Notes: generated from the sequence alone by a model not told the origin. Positions 33,868 to 43,390 are shown, numbered from the stretch's first letter. The stretch: DNA of 53,388 nt from Verrucomicrobiota bacterium (GCA_019244415.1 JAFASN010000085.1:1-53388), one strand, 5' to 3'. Numbers and translations are program-made.

Positions 33868-36800
33868 GTGAAGCATCTCCTGGCGCAATTAGCTGATTTC
33901 GTGGAAGCGCGGATCGATTGGATCATCGACCGCTGGCTCCGTGCCGTTGATCGCAGGCCGGACCGTGACAGTGCCGCCAATCTTACGATTCAGCAGCTCG
34001 TCGATCACCTGCCGGAATTGTGCAAAGACCTGGCCGAGCGGCTGCGTCACGCTGGGCAGTCGCATGCCGCGTCGGAAAATCATCATGCTCACGTTCATGC
34101 GACGCATCGATGGGAGCAGGGTTACCGGCTTGATGAGCTCATTCGCGAAGCGGGCGTGGTCCGCCGCATTGTCACCATCGATTTGCTCCAGGCTTTCGCA
34201 GCGGAGACGGCGAACTTCGATGCAGCGGCTGAGATGGAAGCGCGGCGCATCATCGAACATTTTTTCAATGACGTACTCGTGGAATCGGCAGAGCAGTTCT
34301 CCGAGGAGAAGGAAGCAGCCCTTCGCGCCAGCCAGCAACACTCGCAGGCCATTCTCGATTCGGCGCTCGACTGCGTCATTGTCATGGGCCAGGACGGCCT
34401 AATCAGAGAATGGAACCCAGCTTCCGAACGGGTCTTCGGCTTTAAACGCCAAGAGGTGCTCGGGAAAGAGCTCGCGGCATTGATTATTCCACCGCAGTTG
34501 CGGGAGCGTCATCGCCGGGGCCTGGCGCGCTTCCTCGCCACAGGCGATGGTCCATTGCTCGGCCATCGCGTAGAAATAAACGCCATTCGGGCCGATGGCT
34601 CGTCGCTGCTGGTCGAGCTTTCCATCGCGGCGTACTTGCTCGAAGGGAGCTGGGTCTTCACCGCTTACCTGCGGGACATCACGGCGCGAAAAGCGGACGA
34701 AGAAGCGAGTCAGCGGCTCGCGGCGCTGGTGCGTTCATCCGCCGATGCGATTATCGCGACCAACCCGGAGAATATAATCACGAGCTGGAACGAGGGAGCG
34801 CAGCGGCTTTACGGCTACACGGCTGAAGAAGTGATCGGCAAGCCAATCACGGTGATTGTTCCACCGGAGTACTATAACCAGGAGATCGATATTCTTCGGC
34901 GCGTCGCTCGCGGCGAGCTGATCGCCCGTTTCCAGACCGTGCGCCTCTGTAAAGATGGACGCCTCCTCGATGTCTCCCTGACCGCGTCGCCCATTCGCGA
35001 TAAAGACAACAACGTGCTCGGCGCATCGAAAATTGCGCGCGACATCACCGAGCCGAAGCGAGCGGAACGCGCAGCGCAGCTCCTGCTGGCGGTGAACGAA
35101 GATTTGTCGCGCCTGTTTAGCCCTGAGGAAATGATGCGAGCGGCGTCGGCGCGGGTCGGTGAATTTTTTGGCGCGAGCCGATGCGCTGTACTCGAGCTCA
35201 ACCACCAGGCGGAAACTTTTTCTGTCCTGTCTGAATGGCGGCGCGACTCCGCTGCTCGCGAACGTGCCGGGACGCAGCGAATGGCTGAGTACATGGCGCC
35301 CGAACTCCGTGCAGCGCTCGCCTCCGGCGCCGTGATCGTGGTCAACAACGTGAACGCCGATCCGCGAACCGCCCCAGCCGCGGAAAAGTACAGCGCGCTC
35401 GACATTGCCGCGTATGTCAGTGCGCCTTTCATCAGCCGCGGCGAGGCGAAAGCGGCGCTGGCACTATATCGCGACGCGCCCTACGAGTGGCGCGAGGCTG
35501 AAATCAATCTTCTGCGCGAGCTCACCGCACGCGTCTGGTCGCGCATCGAGCGTGCGCGCTACGAGGAAGCGCTCCGCGAAACAAGCGAGCGCTTCCAGAC
35601 ACTGGCGGACAACATCGCGCCGCTGGCCTGGATGGCGGACCCTGACGGCTGGATATTTTTCTATAACAAACGCTGGTTTGAGTACACCGGCACCACTCTG
35701 GAAGAGATGCAGGGCTGGGGTTGGGAAAAAGTACATCATCCAGATTACATCGAGCGCGTCACGGCGAAGTGGAAAGACCACCTCCAGCGGGGAGAGCCAT
35801 GGGAAGATACTTTTCCCCTGCGCTCTGCAGATGGCGAGTACCGCTGGTTTCTTTCCCGTGCCTCGCCTATCCGCGACCGCGAGGGGAAGATCGTGCGCTG
35901 GTTCGGAACGAACACTGACTTCGACGACCAAAAGCGCACCGAAGAAGCGCTGCGGCTGGCTCAGCAGGAAGCGGAAGCGGCCAACCAGGCCAAGGACCGA
36001 TTTCTCGCCGCGCTCAGCCATGAATTGCGCACACCGCTCAATCCGGTCCTCATGTGGGCCTGCGCCGCTCTCGAGGACGATACTCTCGACCCTACCGTGC
36101 GCGACGGCCTCAGAATGATCTGCCGCAACATCGAGATGGAAGCGCGCCTCATCGATGACCTGCTCGATCTCACCCGCATCGCTCGCGGCAAGCTGCAATT
36201 GCGCCTCCAGCCGTGCGACGCGGGCGCGCTGCTGCAGCATTCCATAGAAATTGTGCGCAGCCAGACGCAAACGAAAGACTTGCGCGTTTCCGTCACGCTC
36301 TCGGCCAGCAATCACATAGTCGAGGCTGACCCGACCCGACTCCAGCAGGTATTCTGGAACCTGCTCAAGAACGGCTGCAAATTCGCCCCGGTCGGCGGAG
36401 AAATCAGCGTTCGCTCCTACGACAGCGCGCCCGGCGTTCTCGCCCTCGAGTTCGCAGACAACGGGCCAGGCATTGATCCCGCCCTCATGCCCAGACTTTT
36501 CGTGGCTTTCGAGCAGGGGACGCGAACCGGCGAAGGACTCGGTCTTGGCCTGGCCATTTCCAAGGGCATCATCGAGGTACTCGGGGGGAAATTGCACGCC
36601 CGGAACAAGGAAAACGGCAGCGGAGCTCTTTTTACTGTCGAATTAAACGCCGTGGCTGATGGGCGAATCGCGCAGCCTCATGGCGCGAAGGACGCCGCTT
36701 CATCTTTGCCGCAGCAGTTGCGTATTCTAATCGTGGAGGATCATGCCGACACCGCGACGGTGATGCGCAAGCTGCTTGAACGCGCCGGGCACCAGGTCAT

Positions 36801-37077
36801 GGTCGCGAGTACGATGCGCGACGCCATCGCTCTTCTGCACACCGTCGAGCTGGATGTACTCGTCAGCGACCTCGGCCTGCCCGACGGCAATGGCATGCAG
36901 ATCATGCGCGAGCTAACCAGAATCAGCGATGCAAAAGGCATCGCCATCAGCGGCTACGGAATGGAGGAAGACCGAAACCGCAGCCGCGCCGCAGGATTCT
37001 CGGCTCACCTGACCAAGCCTATTGACGTCCACGAGCTCACCAAGACCATCCGGCGAGTGACAGAACCCGCTCACTAG
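33868..37077 (+). CDS. Hybrid sensor histidine kinase (RsbRD-like, PAS x3, GAF, HisKA, HATPase, REC)
   Basis: This 1069-residue soluble kinase starts with GTG at 33868. Domains in order are: an RsbRD-like helical bundle (about 5-150); PAS domains (about 155-280 and 283-400, FGFKRQEVLGKEL and LYGYTAEEVIGKPI); a GAF domain (about 410-560); a third PAS with PAC (about 575-700, PLAWMADPDGWIFFYN); and HisKA with the phospho-His in LSHELRTPLNPVL (about 720). The ATPase (ADNGPGIDP, GEGLGLGLAIS) and a receiver with the phospho-Asp in VSDLGLPDGNG (about 990) end it. No transmembrane helix is seen, so it senses cytoplasmic signals. No partner regulator is adjacent, but the HTH-receiver protein at 40.3 kb is a candidate. 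Confidence 0.92.
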   Translation: MKHLLAQLADFVEARIDWIIDRWLRAVDRRPDRDSAANLTIQQLVDHLPELCKDLAERLRHAGQSHAASENHHAHVHATHRWEQGYRLDELIREAGVVRRIVTIDLLQAFAAETANFDAAAEMEARRIIEHFFNDVLVESAEQFSEEKEAALRASQQHSQAILDSALDCVIVMGQDGLIREWNPASERVFGFKRQEVLGKELAALIIPPQLRERHRRGLARFLATGDGPLLGHRVEINAIRADGSSLLVELSIAAYLLEGSWVFTAYLRDITARKADEEASQRLAALVRSSADAIIATNPENIITSWNEGAQRLYGYTAEEVIGKPITVIVPPEYYNQEIDILRRVARGELIARFQTVRLCKDGRLLDVSLTASPIRDKDNNVLGASKIARDITEPKRAERAAQLLLAVNEDLSRLFSPEEMMRAASARVGEFFGASRCAVLELNHQAETFSVLSEWRRDSAARERAGTQRMAEYMAPELRAALASGAVIVVNNVNADPRTAPAAEKYSALDIAAYVSAPFISRGEAKAALALYRDAPYEWREAEINLLRELTARVWSRIERARYEEALRETSERFQTLADNIAPLAWMADPDGWIFFYNKRWFEYTGTTLEEMQGWGWEKVHHPDYIERVTAKWKDHLQRGEPWEDTFPLRSADGEYRWFLSRASPIRDREGKIVRWFGTNTDFDDQKRTEEALRLAQQEAEAANQAKDRFLAALSHELRTPLNPVLMWACAALEDDTLDPTVRDGLRMICRNIEMEARLIDDLLDLTRIARGKLQLRLQPCDAGALLQHSIEIVRSQTQTKDLRVSVTLSASNHIVEADPTRLQQVFWNLLKNGCKFAPVGGEISVRSYDSAPGVLALEFADNGPGIDPALMPRLFVAFEQGTRTGEGLGLGLAISKGIIEVLGGKLHARNKENGSGALFTVELNAVADGRIAQPHGAKDAASSLPQQLRILIVEDHADTATVMRKLLERAGHQVMVASTMRDAIALLHTVELDVLVSDLGLPDGNGMQIMRELTRISDAKGIAISGYGMEEDRNRSRAAGFSAHLTKPIDVHELTKTIRRVTEPAH

Positions 37078-37209
37078 CGGCTGCCAAGACCAGGGAACTG
37101 GCGGGAGAAGCCGAGCCCTGCTTCTTCTGCACGGGTGACGAAAACCGCGGCTTATCCGCACTGCAAACAAGTTGCGTGTGGTGACAAGGTGTTCCAAGCT
37201 GCTGCCGCG

Positions 37210-37500
37210 ATGAAGTTGCGTGCGGCTGCCGCGATCAGTCTGCTATGCGCGTTTTTCACCGCTCTCACGCTGGCAAGTTCGCCGCAACTGCACGAGAAGC
37301 TGCACAACGTAGATGCGCAGCATGAGTGCGCCGCGACCCTGCTGGTTTCGGGTAGTTATCACTCGGCCGGGCCGCCTCCCGTTCTCCTCGAGACGCCAGC
37401 GTCGGCCTGGGCACCGGCGTTCTTCCCGCGAGACTTCGGTTTTGCGATTGCGCCTGTTGCTGCCTCCATCCTGGAACACGCGCCGCCAGTTCTCATCTAA
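37210..37500 (+). CDS. Small exported protein upstream of a TonB receptor
   Basis: The 96-residue protein (ATG at 37210) has a signal peptide cut near LASS. A His/Cys-bearing stretch, PQLHEKLHNVDAQHECAATLL, is followed by a Pro/Ala-rich tail that looks disordered. It resembles short proteins found before TonB receptors in relatives (DUF2946-like, with metal-type His and Cys), but I cannot assign it with certainty. It is 128 bp before the receptor on the same strand. Confidence 0.5.
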   Translation: MKLRAAAAISLLCAFFTALTLASSPQLHEKLHNVDAQHECAATLLVSGSYHSAGPPPVLLETPASAWAPAFFPRDFGFAIAPVAASILEHAPPVLI

Positions 37501-37628
37501 CGTACGGACTCGCCGCCTTCGCGTGGAACGACGCGTTCTCCGGCTGAGCGGCGTCTCCCGAGCTCTCATCCATGCAGCTCGGCACAGCGAGCTGCGTTCA
37601 AGGTTAATTTCTCCCATGAGAACTTTAG

Positions 37629-39761
37629 ATGAAACAATTTTTAGCAATCTCGATTGCGATGCTGAATGGGGCAGGCATCGCTTTGGCGCAGGATGCGGCC
37701 AGTCCGTCGCCCAGCCCTTCACCTTCTGCCACTGTTTCCGCCGGAACCGCGACGGCAGAAAACGTCGTTGTGACCAGCCAGGAACTTGATGTCTCACGCG
37801 AGCAAATCGTACCTAGTCTCGGCGCTACACGCTATACGGTTGGACCAGATCGCCTGAATCAGCAGGCCCAAGGCGAAGACGCTCCATTTAACCAAACTAT
37901 CCTGCGTTTCCCGGGAGTAGCTCAGGACTCGTTCGGCCAACTCCACGTCCGTGGCGAACACGCCAACCTCCAGTATCGGATAAATGATGTCTTGCTGCCG
38001 GAAGGTATCAGCGGCTTCGGCCAGGAGCTATCCACCCGGTTCGCTGACAACGTCTCATTGATTACTGGTGCGCTGCCGGCGCAGTTTGGCTTCCGGACTA
38101 CCGGAGTGATCGATGTCCACACCAAGACAGGCGCGGAGTTCGCCGGAGGCGAAGCTTCCGTGCAGGTGGGCAGCTTCGATACGGTGATGCCGAGCTTCGA
38201 ATACGGCGGAGTAACTGGTCAACTTGCCTATTACCTAACCGGCAGCTATCTGCACAACGGGATCGGCATCGAAAATCCTACTCCAAGCGATTCTCCTATT
38301 CACGATAACACCGACCAATTCAAAAGCTTCGATTACTTCTCCTATATCATCAACGATTCCAGCCGGTTCGTTCTCATGCTGAGCGGTAACTACAGTAACT
38401 TTCAAATACCAAATACGCCGGGATTGACCCCCTCTTTCGTCGCAATTGGCCGAAGTACCTTCGATTCAGCCAAACTGGACCAAAATCAGGCGGAAAATTC
38501 CGCGTACGGCATTCTCACTTACCAGAAGAAGTCGGACGTGTTCAACCTGCAGGCCTCTCTATTCACGCGATACAGCGGTGTGCTGTTCCGGCCCGACGAC
38601 ACAGGAGATCTCCTATTCAACGGCGTCGCTTCACGCGTCGATCGCGAGATCTACACGAATGGCGCTGAACTGGACACGAGCTATAGGCTCGACGAGCGAA
38701 ATACGTTTCGAGCCGGTTTCTTTGTCAACGGGTCGGACGCTTCTGTCGCTACCGTTACCTCGGTTTTCCCTGTCGATGCTTCCGGTAATCAGACCAGCGA
38801 CATCCCACTCCGCATCGTCGATAATTCCACACTAGGCGGATACTTTGCCGGTATTTATTTACAGGACGAATGGAAACCGTTCGATCAGCTCACGATTAAT
38901 TTCGGCGGCCGCTTCGACCTGGCAAAAACGGTCCTTGCTGAATCGCAGTTCAGCCCCCGCATTAACATCGTTTATACTCCCCGGGATAAAACAGGTCTGC
39001 ACGTTGGCTATGCCCGATACTTCACACCGCCGCCACTGGAGAATGTCGATCAGAGCACAATCGCGAAATTTGCTGGAACGACGAACGAATCCGCCATCTC
39101 GCTCGACTCGCCAGTAAAAGCAGAGCGCGCGCATTACTTCGATGCCGGCGTCACGCAGAAGATCGGCGATGGTTTCCAGATCGGACTCGATGGCTTCTAC
39201 AAACAGGCGCGGAACGTTCTGGACGAGGGTCAGTTTGGTCAGGCCCTCATCCGTTCATCCTTCAACTATCGCCAGGGCGAAATCTACGGCGGCGAGCTTA
39301 CCGCCAGCTATACTCACGGCGGATTTTCCAGCTATCTGAACGTCGGCGGCGAACACGCCCAAGGCAGGCACGTCAGCTCCGCCCAATTCCTTTTCGATCC
39401 CGATGAGTTGGCGTACATCAGAAACCATTGGGTCTTTCTCGATCACGATCAGCGCGTCAGCGGCTCCGGTGGAGTGAGCTACAGTTGGAATGACTGGACG
39501 TTTTCCGCCGATGCTCTTTACGGCAATGGCCTCCGGCGCGGCTTCGCCAACACGCAGAAGAATCATTCCTACGAAACGCTCAATCTAGGCGTGGAGAAGC
39601 GGCTTGCGCTCGGCGGCCGTCAGGCCATCAAAGTCCGCTTCGACGTGACTAACCTGCTTGATAAGACCTACGAACTTCGCGATGGCAGCGGCATCGGTGT
39701 CGGCGCGCCTCAGTTCGGCCAACGGCGCCGGTTTTACGGAACTGTCGCGTTTGATTTCTGA
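37629..39761 (+). CDS. TonB-dependent outer-membrane receptor
   Basis: The 710-residue receptor has a signal peptide ending ALAQ, a Ser/Pro repeat linker and the TonB-box-like ENVVVTSQELD. The plug domain (about residues 60-175) has FNQTILRFPGVAQDSFGQ, LHVRGEHANLQYRINDVLLP and the metal-transport-like SLITGALPAQFGFRTTGVID. The barrel ends in the aromatic FYGTVAFDF. The plug is of the shorter type often seen in receptors for metals or small organics, unlike the first receptor at 0.5-2.9 kb. The His/Cys-bearing neighbour suggests a metal substrate, weakly. Confidence 0.9.
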   Translation: MKQFLAISIAMLNGAGIALAQDAASPSPSPSPSATVSAGTATAENVVVTSQELDVSREQIVPSLGATRYTVGPDRLNQQAQGEDAPFNQTILRFPGVAQDSFGQLHVRGEHANLQYRINDVLLPEGISGFGQELSTRFADNVSLITGALPAQFGFRTTGVIDVHTKTGAEFAGGEASVQVGSFDTVMPSFEYGGVTGQLAYYLTGSYLHNGIGIENPTPSDSPIHDNTDQFKSFDYFSYIINDSSRFVLMLSGNYSNFQIPNTPGLTPSFVAIGRSTFDSAKLDQNQAENSAYGILTYQKKSDVFNLQASLFTRYSGVLFRPDDTGDLLFNGVASRVDREIYTNGAELDTSYRLDERNTFRAGFFVNGSDASVATVTSVFPVDASGNQTSDIPLRIVDNSTLGGYFAGIYLQDEWKPFDQLTINFGGRFDLAKTVLAESQFSPRINIVYTPRDKTGLHVGYARYFTPPPLENVDQSTIAKFAGTTNESAISLDSPVKAERAHYFDAGVTQKIGDGFQIGLDGFYKQARNVLDEGQFGQALIRSSFNYRQGEIYGGELTASYTHGGFSSYLNVGGEHAQGRHVSSAQFLFDPDELAYIRNHWVFLDHDQRVSGSGGVSYSWNDWTFSADALYGNGLRRGFANTQKNHSYETLNLGVEKRLALGGRQAIKVRFDVTNLLDKTYELRDGSGIGVGAPQFGQRRRFYGTVAFDF

Positions 39762-39779
39762 AATGCGAACGGCGATGCA

Positions 39780-40035
39780 GAGGCGAGTGGCGTTTTCGGC
39801 GACGCTACTCGTTGGGCTGGTCGCAATCCGATCTTGCGAACAAGCTCCAACTCGCAGGATGGGACATCAGCCGGAGTGGCGTCTCAAAAATCGGAGCACG
39901 TCTGTCGAACGTCGAGACAAAGTGCTGTTCTATCTGGCGGAAGTGCTGAAGATCGCCGTACAAGATCTGTTTCCGCCACGCACGCCAGGCAATCGCATCG
40001 ACGACTTCATCGAGAATTGGAGACAACGCGGTTCT
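39780..40035 (+). pseudogene. Frameshifted XRE-type helix-turn-helix remnant
   Basis: One frame (from about 39788) reads GWSQSDLANKLQLAGWDISR and then SGVSKIGARLSNVE, a recognisable Cro/C1 helix-turn-helix, and stops at 39949. A second frame, shifted by one base and overlapping it, continues the fold as VLFYLAEVLKIAVQDLFPPR, the usual last helix and tail. No good start precedes the first part in frame. The split indicates a decayed regulator gene between the TonB receptor and the tRNA. Confidence 0.6.
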
Positions 40036-40121
40036 GACGCGGCCCATGGAAAATTTGCTATAGTCGACTCTGCACAACTTCGGTAATTCGATGCAAGTAC
40101 CCGCTCAGGGGCGACTTGCGA

Positions 40122-40196
<75 letters not shown>

Positions 40197-40204
40197 ATGG
40201 TAGC

Positions 40205-40232
40205 GATAAGTGACGAGTGATAAGTGGCGAGT
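40205..40232. repeat. 14-bp tandem repeat next to tRNA-Val
   Basis: GATAAGTGACGAGT is followed directly by GATAAGTGGCGAGT, one mismatch apart. It lies nine bases beyond the tRNA 5' end, in a 140-bp gap with no other gene. It may be a leftover of a larger repeat or an integration scar. Confidence 0.6.
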
Positions 40233-40336
40233 CAAGACGCTGCTTTCCGACCGGCCGTTGTACTTCCGAACGACGTCCGCTTACCGCTTGCCTTGCGAGA
40301 CAGCAGGCCTGCGGCCGGGTCAAAAACTTGCCGTAC

Positions 40337-40900
40337 CTACGCCGCCATCTTGACGGCGTCTTTGTGCCCAAGGATGCGAACCGTTTGCTGGAGCTGCTCA
40401 ATTTTGAGCGGCTTTTTCAATACCGTAATCGGTCCGCGAGCGAGGATGCGGTCGAGCATTTCGCTGTCGGGATAGCCGGTGATGATGATGACCGGACATT
40501 CCGGCTGATCTTCTTTGAGAGTGTCGTAAACGTCGTCGGCCGGTCCGTCCGGGAGTTTGAGGTCGAGAAACACGAGGTCAAACTTTTGTTTGTCGATGGC
40601 GGTGATCGCTTCCTTGACGGTGCCGACAACGACGCGGCTAAAGCCGATCTTTTTCAAGAAAAGCTTGAAAAGGTTCTGCAAGCTCTCGTCATCATCGACT
40701 ACGAGCACCGTCGGCTGGCCGGCCTTATCCTCTTTGAGAACGTCTTTATCGAGCGCGTTTTTCTTAATGCGCCAGCGGCCGCCGATCTGGATGGCAGGGA
40801 GCTGGCCACGCTGGACGAGGTAATAGACCGTGGGGAGCGGGATGCGCAGGTACTTGGCGGTTTCCTTTACGGTCAGCAGGTTGTGCATGGGTGATTGCAT
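40337..40900 (-). CDS. HTH (excisionase-like) plus receiver-domain regulator
   Basis: The 187-residue protein has an N-terminal MerR/excisionase-type winged helix (about residues 7-55: LLTVKETAKYLRIPLPTVYY, LPAIQIGGRWRIKK). A receiver domain follows (about 64-180: VLVVDDDESLQNLF, phospho-Asp in VFLDLKLPDGP, IIITGYP, LKKPLK). Most response regulators have receiver first and DNA-binding last, so the order is reversed. With no kinase in its operon it could be an orphan partner for the hybrid kinase at 33.9-37.1 kb. The upstream 287 bp include an AT-rich stretch (about 40945-40980) that likely holds its promoter. Confidence 0.87.
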   Translation of the reverse strand: MQSPMHNLLTVKETAKYLRIPLPTVYYLVQRGQLPAIQIGGRWRIKKNALDKDVLKEDKAGQPTVLVVDDDESLQNLFKLFLKKIGFSRVVVGTVKEAITAIDKQKFDLVFLDLKLPDGPADDVYDTLKEDQPECPVIIITGYPDSEMLDRILARGPITVLKKPLKIEQLQQTVRILGHKDAVKMAA

Positions 40901-41031
40901 TTAGTATTCATCAACTTGCGCCTGCCGACGCAAGACTTATTCACGATTTTCTATATTATAAAAACTATAACGAAAGTCAAATGCTGTTTTCGCGCGCAGC
41001 ATAGCGCTTCGGAACGCGCGCGCAGGCGTCC

Positions 41032-41107
41032 TGTAGCCGTTCGCCTGTGGCGAACGCGGAATGAGGCGCATTTCATGACCGCGCGTCAGCTACAGGTGAC
41101 GGCTACA
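41032..41107. repeat. Palindromic element C
   Basis: TGTAGCCGT at 41032-41040 is the inverse of ACGGCTACA at 41099-41107. The interior holds smaller hairpins (TCGCC-TGT-GGCGA and an ATGA/TCAT pair), so the whole can fold as a branched structure. It lies in the gap between the HTH-receiver gene and the methyltransferase. I take it as a REP-like dispersed element, though only one copy is in this window. Confidence 0.55.
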
Positions 41108-41187
41108 ACGCACGCGCTTTCTGCTCCCGCGCACACGCTTTCATCGCTGGACAAGCGAAATGCAGCAGTGGACTATCCCGCTTCCCG

Positions 41188-41811
41188 ATGAGCGTGCTGT
41201 TTTTCAAACGCTTTCTACAACGCCCGCTGCAAATCGCTTCGATCACGCCGAGTTCGCGGGCGCTGGTGAAACGGGTGGCTAGCAAGATCGATTTCGATCG
41301 AGCGCGGGTCATCGCTGAGTACGGGCCCGGCGAAGGCGTGCATTCGCGGGAGCTGACGCGCCGGATGCGGCCGGACGCGCAGCTGTTGCTCTTCGAGCTC
41401 GATGGCGCTTTGTCCCGTGACCTGGCCCGACAGTTTTCCCATGATCGTCGGGTCCACGTCATCAACGCCAATGCCGCGGCAATCAGCGACGAACTGCGGC
41501 GCCGCCGCATCGCGCAGTGCGATTACATCATTTCAGGTATTCCGTTCAGCATCCTGGAGCGCGGGAAAAAGCGGCACCTGCTTCGGCAAACGCACGACGC
41601 GCTCGCGCCTGGGGGCGCCTTCATCATTTATCAGGTCACGAACGAGCTGCGGCAGCACGCGACCGATTTCGCCACGGCCGAGTCGGAGTACTTTCTGCAA
41701 AACATCCCGCCGATGTTCGTGACGGTTTTCGGCAAGGACGGCATGCGCAACGGCAGCAACGGCGTGCACGCGCACGTCCATGCCGGGGCGGTATCGTCGA
41801 ACGCCCGGTGA
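41188..41811 (+). CDS. SAM-dependent methyltransferase, phospholipid N-methyltransferase / KsgA-like
   Basis: The 207-residue protein has FKRFLQRPLQIASITPSSRA at the N-terminus, the PSSR segment shared by PmtA-type phospholipid methyltransferases and rRNA adenine dimethylase relatives. The SAM core follows: VIAEYGPGEGVHSRELTRRM, LLLFELDG, VHVINANAA and DYIISGIPFSIL. The last motif (position of NxPF/GxPF) suits amino-group methylation. The likely target is a membrane amino-lipid, which is inferred. Its TGA overlaps the GTG of fumC. Confidence 0.78.
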   Translation: MSVLFFKRFLQRPLQIASITPSSRALVKRVASKIDFDRARVIAEYGPGEGVHSRELTRRMRPDAQLLLFELDGALSRDLARQFSHDRRVHVINANAAAISDELRRRRIAQCDYIISGIPFSILERGKKRHLLRQTHDALAPGGAFIIYQVTNELRQHATDFATAESEYFLQNIPPMFVTVFGKDGMRNGSNGVHAHVHAGAVSSNAR

Positions 41812-43229
41812 ACGCGGACGCGAAATCGCGCATCGAGAAGGATTCGATGGGCGAAATGCAGGTGCCCGAGCATGCGCTCTACGGCGCATCGACGCAGCGC
41901 GCGGTACTGAATTTTCCCGTGAGCGCGTACCGGTTCTCACGGCCGTTCATTCGCGCCCTAGGGCTGATCAAGTGGGGCGCGGCGCAGGCTAACCATGATC
42001 TCGGGCTGCTTGATGCACATCGCAGCGCGCTGATCGTGCAGGCCGCCGAAGAAGTTGCCGAAGGCAAACACGATGCCGAGTTCCCGCTCGATATTTACCA
42101 GACCGGCTCAGGCACGAGTACGAACACAAACGCGAATGAAGTGATCGCGAACCGCTGTGCGCAACTCGCCGGCAAAGCGATTGGTTCGCGCGAGATCGTG
42201 CATCCCAACGATCACGTGAACATGGGCCAGTCGAGCAACGACGTGATCCCTTCCGCCATTCACGTGAGCGCGGCCTTGCAGCTAAAAAATTGCCTGCTGC
42301 CTTCCCTCGAAAAACTTGGGACGGCCTTTGCAGAGAAAGCGAAACAATTTCATCACGTCATCAAGATCGGCCGTACTCATTTGATGGACGCGACTCCGGT
42401 GCGGCTGGGCCAGGAATTCGGCGGTTACGCGCAGCAGATTGAGTACGCAAAAGGGCGTGTAAACAAGGCGATCGATGTCTTGCGTGAGCTGGCGCTCGGC
42501 GGCACGGCGGTCGGAACCGGCTTGAACCGACACCGCGATTTTCCGGCGAAAGTGATGCGGCATTTGCATCAGCGCACCGGCATTGAGTTTTACGAGGCGC
42601 GCAATCATTTCGAAGCACAGGGCAGCAAGGACGCGGTGGTGGAAGCAAGCGGCGAAATAAAGACGATCGCGACAAGTCTCTTCAAAATAGCTAACGACAT
42701 TCGGCTGCTCGGCAGCGGGCCGCGCTGCGGCATCGGAGAAATCCGCCTGCCGGCGACTCAGCCCGGCAGCTCGATCATGCCCGGAAAAGTCAATCCGGTA
42801 CTATGCGAGTCGATGATGATGGTGTGTGCCCAGGTGTTCGGCAACGACACGACCATCACCTGGGCAGGCGCAAACGGGAACTTCGAGCTGAACGTGATGA
42901 TGCCGGTAATGGCGCATAACCTTCTCGAATCGATCCGGCTGCTCGGAAACGTGTGCGACGCGTTCACGGACAAATGCGTTCGCGGCATCGAAGCGAACGA
43001 GGAGCGTTGCCGTGAGCTGGTCGAGCTCTCGATGGCCATGGTGACGGGCCTCGCGCCGAAGATCGGTTACGATCAGGCGGCGGATATCGCCAAGGAAAGT
43101 GCGAAAACGGGGAGAACCGTGCGCGAGATTGCCCGGGCCAAGAAAATTGTGCCGGAAGCGGAATTGAACGCGGCGCTCGACCCGGCGGCAATGACGGCGC
43201 CCGGTGGAACGGGATCAGGCGGCGGGTAA
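41808..43229 (+). CDS. fumC: Fumarate hydratase class II
   Basis: FumC (473 residues) interconverts fumarate and L-malate in the TCA cycle. The GTG at 41808 overlaps the methyltransferase stop and gives the expected length; the open frame to 41517 is overlap only. Motifs are YGASTQRAVLNFPVS, YQTGSGTSTNTNANEVIANR, HPNDHVNMGQSSNDVIPSA, KIGRTHLMDATPVRLGQEF and the superfamily signature GSSIMPGKVNPV. A Gly-rich tail ends it. The 161 bp after it contain no gene that I can see. Confidence 0.96.
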   Translation: MNADAKSRIEKDSMGEMQVPEHALYGASTQRAVLNFPVSAYRFSRPFIRALGLIKWGAAQANHDLGLLDAHRSALIVQAAEEVAEGKHDAEFPLDIYQTGSGTSTNTNANEVIANRCAQLAGKAIGSREIVHPNDHVNMGQSSNDVIPSAIHVSAALQLKNCLLPSLEKLGTAFAEKAKQFHHVIKIGRTHLMDATPVRLGQEFGGYAQQIEYAKGRVNKAIDVLRELALGGTAVGTGLNRHRDFPAKVMRHLHQRTGIEFYEARNHFEAQGSKDAVVEASGEIKTIATSLFKIANDIRLLGSGPRCGIGEIRLPATQPGSSIMPGKVNPVLCESMMMVCAQVFGNDTTITWAGANGNFELNVMMPVMAHNLLESIRLLGNVCDAFTDKCVRGIEANEERCRELVELSMAMVTGLAPKIGYDQAADIAKESAKTGRTVREIARAKKIVPEAELNAALDPAAMTAPGGTGSGGG

Positions 43230-43390
43230 CGACCAGCAATTCGGCGGAGTGGCCGCGCGACTGAGCAGGATGAAGGAAGTTGCGCCCAAGGTGCCGCGTA
43301 GCGTAGCGACTGTGAGGGTGGCTGTGTCGCAGTGCAGCGCCGCGCGCGTTTTGTCTTGCGGCTCGCCGCATCTAACTTAGCGGCAACACC

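Noticed and set aside
35464-36597. A 377-codon minus-strand frame inside the hybrid kinase
   Set aside because: It is antisense to well-conserved kinase domains and shows no motif of its own.
37243-37797. A 184-codon minus-strand frame
   Set aside because: It is a shadow of the small exported protein and the TonB receptor start, Arg-rich and without any domain.
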